From NCBI GenBank assembly GCA_946409675.1, contig CAMJXI010000030.1, positions 1-10,374 of the forward strand: a DNA stretch of 10,374 nt, written 5' to 3'. Positions 5,936 to 10,374 of the stretch are shown here, one piece after another; positions within the stretch are counted from its first letter, which is position 1, and each line of letters opens with the position of its first letter. A model generated the notes under the pieces. That model had not been told where the DNA came from and ran no database searches. It saw only the letters and a program-made list of their open reading frames with translations. The stretch is from an uncultured Lactobacillus sp. Lineage in GTDB: Bacteria; Bacillota; Bacilli; Lactobacillales; Lactobacillaceae. The position numbers and the translations under genes were made by a program.

Positions 5936-7965
5936 TGATTAGATCTCCTTTCAAAAACCGACGAATAAATTAAATGGCTAAAATCGCGGTACGCCACGAA
6001 GTAAAAAATTAGGTTCAGTAAGACGTAACCGACCATGACTCCCCCAAATAAGAGGATGCTATTATTACTTTCAAAAATTCCCAGGCTATTCATCAAAGGC
6101 ATGAAGGACCACACAGTGAGGATAGCCACTGTCATTGGGGCAAAGTAAAAGACCAACGTCTGATTCCGCAAAATTAGTAAAATTTCGGCTTTGGTAGCTC
6201 CTAACTTTCTGTAAGTCTTAAAGTCTGGTAGATTATCATACAACACACCCTGCACTCGAAGCAAGAGTAAATTGCCACTTGAGAGAATTAAGAGGATTCC
6301 CAAGAAAACCAGGATAAATGCAATCAATCCAATCGACTGCTTAAAGACCAAGTTACTGGGACCTGCATAGTTGATGACTTGCATCATCCCAATTTGATTG
6401 TCAGCAGAATTCTTGGAAACGATGATTTCTCCATTACTTGCCGAGAAATACAGGGTGTTAGTTCCCGCAATCACCCGGTCTTCGACGAGTTGATCAAATT
6501 TTTTATTGAGCGAAGTACCGGATGCCCCGCCACCATTTTTAAAATCGTAATTTTGGATGGCGTAGCTGTAATCAGCCTTAATTTGGTTAAAGACTTTCTT
6601 CGAGACGACAAAACACCCGCCGATATACATGACCCGCCCCAGCGGGAAGTACGGTGACGTATCCTTGAGACTTAAGACTGGCACATTGTTGTCTAGATTA
6701 CCCTTGGTCAGGTCCTTCTTAGCTTGCCGATAAGCTTGGCTGTTGTGTTGATTTTCGCCCAAGAACAAGGCTTGGTTTTGTTTGAGTGTTACTTTCGGTA
6801 CCTTAACAGCTGCCGTTTGCCAAGAGGCATTGTAACTATCAACGTCGATAAAGCTTTGACCGCGGTCACCGTAATTAACGGACTTTACGTTGACCCGGAC
6901 CAAAGGCGTCAGCTGAATTTTGGATTTGGTGACAATGTCATCAAACTCTTTTTGGTAGTTGGAGTTGACCGACAAAGCAGTCGGCGAGTCGATCTTAACC
7001 TCTTCTTGCCGGTACGGATAGGCGTACGACAAAACCATGAAGATAAAGAGCGCCAAGATGGAAATGACCGAGATTAAGGTCAGGATAAAGCTACTTTGGT
7101 GGAAGGAGTTTTTGGCATTACTCAACCAAATCAATTGGTTATCAGACACGAAGTGAATCTTCTTAAAGAGGTCGACGAAATCCGGAAAAACCCACCTAAA
7201 TAGTCCGAGGACCCCGAACGGACCACCGAAAACAATCAATAGCAGGCCAATGACCGACAGGTCGTTACTCATCGATTGCTGCGGGAGTTCGAAAATAATA
7301 ATGTAGAAATCAATCACTAAGATAATGACGGAAAGGATGCCAAAACAGTGTTTGAAGAATTTTTTAGGGCTCGAAACAACTAAGCGTCGATTGGCATCGT
7401 CGCGGAAGTTCGGCTGGGTTTTGCTAACGTGATAAATCGTATTGAGAAACATGAAGAACATCAGCCCAATAAAAATCAAGAAATAGTGGGTGAAGTCGGA
7501 GAGCGAGACCCCGACTGCTAGGGTAAATTGCAGTCCCACAATTTTCAGGAAGAACATGTAAATTAGGCGGACGAAAATGGTGCCCAAGAATAATCCGAGC
7601 ACGAGTAAAACGAGTCCCATCAAGAATTCTTGGACCATGAAATAAAGAGAAATCTGCAACTTTGAGAAACCTTGTAATAGGAGGACGGAAATATCTCTTT
7701 TGCGTTTTTTCATAAAGAAGTTATTGGAATAAAGCAGGAAAAGCACTAAGAAAAAGATAATGAAACCGTGCATGGACAGCAACGTGTCTGAGATACCGAC
7801 TAATGTCACAGTAAATTGCGAATTAATCTTGCTCGCAAGTGAATCGTCCGTGCCGATGACAAAGAAGGAAAAGTCGACCATGATGGCAAAAGCCACGGAC
7901 ATCAAAAAGATCGGCATCCTACTTAAGATTTGGCGTAAATTTTTGAGGGCGAGTTTAGTGAACAT
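5932..7965 (-). CDS. FtsX-like ABC permease of BceB type
   Basis: This 677-residue membrane protein has about ten transmembrane segments, near 18-38, 63-83, 107-135, 160-178, 207-226, 235-256, 292-312, 544-564, 600-622 and 637-657. A large extracytoplasmic domain of about 230 residues (313-543) lies between TM7 and TM8. This 10-TM layout with one big loop between TM7 and TM8 is diagnostic of BceB-type permeases, which with their ATPase detect and detoxify cell-wall-active peptides such as bacitracin, nisin or other lantibiotics. FtsX-type permease domains cover about 60-180 and 545-665. It starts 11 bp inside the ATPase gene, with GGAGG 8 nt before the ATG. The external loop determines ligand range, and nothing here identifies the ligand. 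An alternative is a generic MacB/FtsX-like exporter, which is less likely given the topology (MacB has four TM). Confidence 0.87.
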   Translation of the reverse strand: MFTKLALKNLRQILSRMPIFLMSVAFAIMVDFSFFVIGTDDSLASKINSQFTVTLVGISDTLLSMHGFIIFFLVLFLLYSNNFFMKKRKRDISVLLLQGFSKLQISLYFMVQEFLMGLVLLVLGLFLGTIFVRLIYMFFLKIVGLQFTLAVGVSLSDFTHYFLIFIGLMFFMFLNTIYHVSKTQPNFRDDANRRLVVSSPKKFFKHCFGILSVIILVIDFYIIIFELPQQSMSNDLSVIGLLLIVFGGPFGVLGLFRWVFPDFVDLFKKIHFVSDNQLIWLSNAKNSFHQSSFILTLISVISILALFIFMVLSYAYPYRQEEVKIDSPTALSVNSNYQKEFDDIVTKSKIQLTPLVRVNVKSVNYGDRGQSFIDVDSYNASWQTAAVKVPKVTLKQNQALFLGENQHNSQAYRQAKKDLTKGNLDNNVPVLSLKDTSPYFPLGRVMYIGGCFVVSKKVFNQIKADYSYAIQNYDFKNGGGASGTSLNKKFDQLVEDRVIAGTNTLYFSASNGEIIVSKNSADNQIGMMQVINYAGPSNLVFKQSIGLIAFILVFLGILLILSSGNLLLLRVQGVLYDNLPDFKTYRKLGATKAEILLILRNQTLVFYFAPMTVAILTVWSFMPLMNSLGIFESNNSILLFGGVMVGYVLLNLIFYFVAYRDFSHLIYSSVFERRSNQ

Positions 7966-8719
7966 CCATCTGGCCTCCGCCGATTGCAGCTTGCATGTTC
8001 ATCACCTTTTCGAAAAATTCTTGGCGGCTTTGGTTACCGCGGTTGATTTGGGAAAAGATTTGGCCATCCTTAATAAAGATGATGCGGTCACAATAACTCG
8101 CCGTGAACGGATCATGGGTTACCATCATGATGGTGGTTTTTTTAGTTTGGTTAACTTCCGTTAAGAATTGTAGCAACTCGGTTGCAGCCTTGGAATCCAA
8201 GCTACCAGTTGGTTCATCGGCAAAAATAATTTTAGGATCCTTGACGATGGCACGGGCAGCGGCCACCCTTTGCTTTTGGCCGACAGACAATTCGTCTGGA
8301 TAACGGTCCAAGCTTTCGGCAATCAAAAGTAACTCCGCCACTTTTTTGATCTTTTGGCGAATTTGGCGACTGCGCACATGTTGGGCTAATAATGGTAGTT
8401 CGATATTTTCCCGCGCGGTTAAGTTGTCCAACAGACTGAAGTCTTGGAAAATAAAACCCATTTCTTTTTTGCGAATCTGGGACAAGGGATAATCTTTAAT
8501 GGTTGTTGTTTCCTGATTATTCAAGAAAACACGGCCGGTTGTTGGAAAATCCAAAACAGAGGCGAGGTTAAGTAAAGTACTTTTTCCCGCGCCAGAAGGT
8601 CCCATGATGCCCAAAAATTCGCCGCTCTCGACCTCTAAACTAACGTTCGTAAGGGCATTAAACCGGTTGCGTTTTGAGCCATATATTTTCGAAACTTGAT
8701 TTAAAGTGATCAATGCCAT
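7955..8719 (-). CDS. ABC transporter ATP-binding protein of BceA type
   Basis: This 254-residue nucleotide-binding subunit has Walker A GPSGAGKST (40-48), Q-loop Gln92 (FIFQDFSLLDNLT), signature LSVGQKQR (144-151), Walker B IIFADEP (164-170, Asp168 and Glu169), D-loop GSLD (172-175) and switch His202 (VTHD). The signature has Val where LSGGQ has its first Gly. Sequence around the Q-loop and length match the LolD/MacB/BceA subgroup, which pairs with FtsX-like permeases. It would energise the downstream permease at the inner face of the membrane. GAGG lies 8 nt before the ATG. The stop codon lies within the permease start region (11-bp overlap), so the two are one translational unit. A BceR-like site lies upstream. 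In known modules a BceRS two-component system is encoded nearby; none is in this window. Confidence 0.93.
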   Translation of the reverse strand: MALITLNQVSKIYGSKRNRFNALTNVSLEVESGEFLGIMGPSGAGKSTLLNLASVLDFPTTGRVFLNNQETTTIKDYPLSQIRKKEMGFIFQDFSLLDNLTARENIELPLLAQHVRSRQIRQKIKKVAELLLIAESLDRYPDELSVGQKQRVAAARAIVKDPKIIFADEPTGSLDSKAATELLQFLTEVNQTKKTTIMMVTHDPFTASYCDRIIFIKDGQIFSQINRGNQSRQEFFEKVMNMQAAIGGGQMDVH

Positions 8720-8740
8720 TTTGTTAACCTCATTAACGCT

Positions 8741-8769
8741 ATTTTACCAGATTTATTTAGCTGAACACC
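8741..8769 (-). promoter_or_regulatory. Extended -10 promoter of the ABC-hydrolase operon
   Basis: On the - strand, TG-G-TAAAAT (8741-8749) is an extended -10. The position 17 bp upstream (8764-8769, GGTGTT) is a poor -35. A poor -35 with an inverted repeat beginning 11 bp upstream is the arrangement expected for an activator-dependent promoter. Confidence 0.5.
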
Positions 8770-8780
8770 AAACACGTTGG

Positions 8781-8802
8781 AATCTTACAAAATTATAAGA
8801 TT
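8781..8802. promoter_or_regulatory. BceR-like response-regulator box
   Basis: AATCTTA (8781-8787) and TAAGATT (8796-8802) form a perfect 7-bp inverted repeat with an 8-bp centre. Inside it, TTACA-AAAT-TATAA differs at one base from the published BceR-type consensus TNACA-N4-TGTAA. It lies just upstream of the operon promoter, where BceR-type regulators activate transcription. Confidence 0.6.
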
Positions 8803-8824
8803 AACTATTTTTGTCAGTGAGCAA

Positions 8825-8852
8825 GAAAAAACCACCAAAATTTTTGGTGGTT
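8825..8852 (-). terminator. Rho-independent terminator after glmS
   Basis: On the - strand, AACCACCAAA pairs with TTTGGTGGTT (8843-8852 with 8830-8839) around a very short loop and is followed by a run of T then C. It lies 19 bp past the glmS stop and insulates the ABC operon from glmS. Confidence 0.87.
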
Positions 8853-8870
8853 AGTTTCTATTATTATTAA

Positions 8871-10328
8871 TTATTGTACTGTCACAGACTTAGCCAAGTT
8901 TCTGGGTTTGTCCACGTCGAGTCCTTTACCAAGGCTAGTATAGTAGGCCAAAAGTTGGGCAGGCACCACACTTAATAATGGTGTCAGCAATGCATCAACA
9001 TCTGGTAAGACAAAAGTATCTTCCGGCACCGCTAGGCTGCTCAAAGCGATGGTAATGACACTTGCACCACGCGCAAGAACTTCGTGCAGATTGCTTCTGG
9101 TTAAGGCTGCCGTACGTTGTTGCGTGATAATCCCGATGACTGGAGTATTATCTTCAATCAAGGCAATCGTTCCGTGTTTCAATTCACCAGAGGCAAAACC
9201 TTCAGCTTGCACGTAGGAAATTTCCTTAAGTTTCAATGCTGCTTCAAGGGCGACGGTCCAGTCGGTTCCGCGACCAATATAAAACGCATTTTTGGAATTA
9301 ACCAAGTACTTATTAGCCAGCTCTGAAATTTGTTCCTTGCTGTCAATGATCGTTTGCATCCCCACTGCCACGAGTCCTAATTGTTGGCGGAGGTCAAAGT
9401 TTTGCGCATTAGCGTTATTGAGATATTCTCCTAATCCCTTTGCCAAAACAGCTTGGACGGCAATTTGAGCCGTGTAAGCTTTAGTCGAAGCAACGGCAAT
9501 CTCGGGTCCCGCGTGTAACAACATCGTGAAGTCCGCTTCACGAGACAAGGTGGACTTTGCCACATTGGTAATCGTTAAACTTGGCCAACCCTGTTTTTTC
9601 ACGTTGACCAGTACTTCACGACTGTCGGCCGTCTCGCCGCTTTGAGTCAAGAAGATGAAGAATGGCTTTTTGACCATGATTGGTTGGTCATAAGCAAACT
9701 CGGAAGCAATATAGGCTTCGGCTTGAATCCCAGTTAATTGTTCGAACATCTTAGCACCGACTAAGCCTGCATGATAACTGGTTCCAGCACCAACCAAGTA
9801 AATTTTGTCGGCTTGCTTCATAGTTTCAAGAAATTTCGCATCCAAAATTAGTTCTCCATCTTGCACAAAATAGGTCTGGGCAATTTTGTGCATCACGGCA
9901 GGTTGTTCATCCATTTCCTTCAACATGAAGAAAGGATATGCGCCCAGGTCACTAGCAGTCGGATCGATATCCAGTTTGAAAGTAACTGGTTTTTGGATAT
10001 TGCCTGCAAAATCGGTCACTTGCACATCAGTTGGTGTGACAATGACCATTTCACGATCTTGAATCTCCATGAAGTTGTTGGTCCGTTTAACCATGGCAAT
10101 CGCATCGGAAGCCACGAGGTTAAAGCCGTCACCCAAACCGATCAACAAAGGACTCTTGTATTTTGCCACGTAGAGCACATCTGGGGTGGTCCGGTCGACC
10201 AAAACAAAGGCATAAGAAGAATCTACACTAATTAAATCCAGCACTTTCAAAAACGCGTTTTTGGTCGTCATATTTTGGTTAACAACAAAATAATCAACAA
10301 GTTGGACGATAACTTCTGTATCGGTCTC
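8871..10328 (-). CDS. glmS: Glutamine-fructose-6-phosphate aminotransferase, N-terminus lost at contig end
   Basis: The C-terminal 485 residues of GlmS, which makes glucosamine-6-phosphate from fructose-6-phosphate and glutamine for cell-wall amino sugars. The fragment starts in the conserved ETDTEV segment near the end of the glutaminase domain. It continues through MLKEMDEQP and the first SIS domain (VGAGTSYH, TQSGETADS, VASTKAYTAQ). The second SIS domain follows (FYIGRGTDW, LKLKEISYVQAEGF, GELKHG), and the C-terminus is DVDKPRNLAKSVTVQ. The sugar-phosphate site and the catalytic Glu, His and Lys of the isomerase half are present. Full-length GlmS is about 600 residues, so about 118 are missing, including the catalytic N-terminal cysteine. 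An apparent ATG at 10341-10343 and the next four codons lie in the sequencing adapter and are not part of the gene. This is an assembly truncation, not a pseudogene. Confidence 0.95.
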   Translation of the reverse strand, partial: ETDTEVIVQLVDYFVVNQNMTTKNAFLKVLDLISVDSSYAFVLVDRTTPDVLYVAKYKSPLLIGLGDGFNLVASDAIAMVKRTNNFMEIQDREMVIVTPTDVQVTDFAGNIQKPVTFKLDIDPTASDLGAYPFFMLKEMDEQPAVMHKIAQTYFVQDGELILDAKFLETMKQADKIYLVGAGTSYHAGLVGAKMFEQLTGIQAEAYIASEFAYDQPIMVKKPFFIFLTQSGETADSREVLVNVKKQGWPSLTITNVAKSTLSREADFTMLLHAGPEIAVASTKAYTAQIAVQAVLAKGLGEYLNNANAQNFDLRQQLGLVAVGMQTIIDSKEQISELANKYLVNSKNAFYIGRGTDWTVALEAALKLKEISYVQAEGFASGELKHGTIALIEDNTPVIGIITQQRTAALTRSNLHEVLARGASVITIALSSLAVPEDTFVLPDVDALLTPLLSVVPAQLLAYYTSLGKGLDVDKPRNLAKSVTVQ

Positions 10329-10374
10329 AGATCGGAAGAGCACACGTCTGAACTCCAGTCACCAATGGAAATCT
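10329..10374 (+). other. Illumina TruSeq adapter contamination at contig end
   Basis: From 10329 the sequence reads AGATCGGAAGAGCACACGTC and continues without mismatch through the rest of the 34-base TruSeq index-read adapter to 10362. Then come eight bases (CAATGGAA, 10363-10370) in the position of the i7 index, and ATCT (10371-10374), the start of the following P7 segment. None of this is genomic. It extends the glmS frame artificially. Confidence 0.98.

Noticed and set aside
6379..7077. Open frames of 90-120 codons on the + strand opposite the permease gene
   Set aside because: They overlap a well-supported membrane protein, have no recognisable domain and no convincing ribosome binding site; they are antisense shadows.
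8720..8870. glmS ribozyme
   Set aside because: It would lie in the 5' leader of glmS, which is beyond the contig end; this gap is downstream of glmS and contains a terminator and the ABC operon promoter.
9861..10235. A 124-codon + strand frame opposite glmS
   Set aside because: Antisense to conserved GlmS sequence, with no family resemblance.
10329..10343. ATG at 10341-10343 as the real start of glmS
   Set aside because: It lies within the Illumina adapter. The genuine sequence ends at 10328 in mid-protein.

Overview
The window looks like a piece of a low-to-moderate GC Firmicutes chromosome, most likely a lactic acid bacterium (Lactobacillales, probably Lactobacillaceae). The evidence is the spx-mecA-coiA-yjbH neighbourhood, the strong GGAGG-type ribosome binding sites, the AT-rich intergenic stretches, and the closest family resemblances of Spx, MecA, CoiA, YjbH, the CYTH protein and GlmS. 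The genus cannot be fixed by eye. The right edge is not genomic: the last 46 bases are an Illumina TruSeq adapter with its index, so the window ends at an assembly contig end.

Layout. On the + strand at the left are the 3' part of a CYTH-domain (triphosphate tunnel) gene (1-518) and a YjbH/SpxH-type DsbA-fold protein (591-1226). They converge on a bidirectional terminator (1237-1268). Everything after that is on the - strand. Read in the direction of transcription, from right to left, the genes are: glmS (truncated by the contig end, 8871-10328) with its own terminator; a tightly overlapping three-gene unit made of an ABC ATPase (7955-8719), a 10-TM FtsX-like permease (5932-7965) and a metallo-beta-lactamase-fold hydrolase (5198-5935); an AT-rich regulatory region; spx (4540-4938) with terminator; mecA (3751-4419) with terminator; coiA (2820-3659); and a 14-TM DHA2-family drug exporter (1272-2750).

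How the genes relate. Spx, MecA and YjbH/SpxH belong to one stress and proteolysis circuit. Spx is a redox-responsive RNA polymerase-binding regulator, YjbH presents Spx to ClpXP in the species where it has been studied, and MecA is a ClpC adaptor. CoiA acts on incoming DNA during transformation. In Bacillus and many lactobacilli the oligopeptidase gene pepF lies between coiA and yjbH; here a multidrug exporter lies there. The ABC ATPase and permease have the architecture of BceAB antimicrobial-peptide resistance transporters. A near-consensus BceR-type inverted repeat sits upstream of their promoter, but no two-component system is in the window. Together with the DHA2 pump this makes the region rich in envelope-stress and export functions.

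No tRNA, rRNA, insertion sequence, prophage or CRISPR array was seen. The most noteworthy non-coding signals are the BceR-like box (8781-8802), paired palindromes upstream of spx (4997-5015 and 5060-5073), a 22-bp-phased direct repeat around the likely mecA -35 (4454-4484), and a palindrome at the likely transcription start of the DHA2 gene (2773-2792). I did not find a clearly new multi-gene system.
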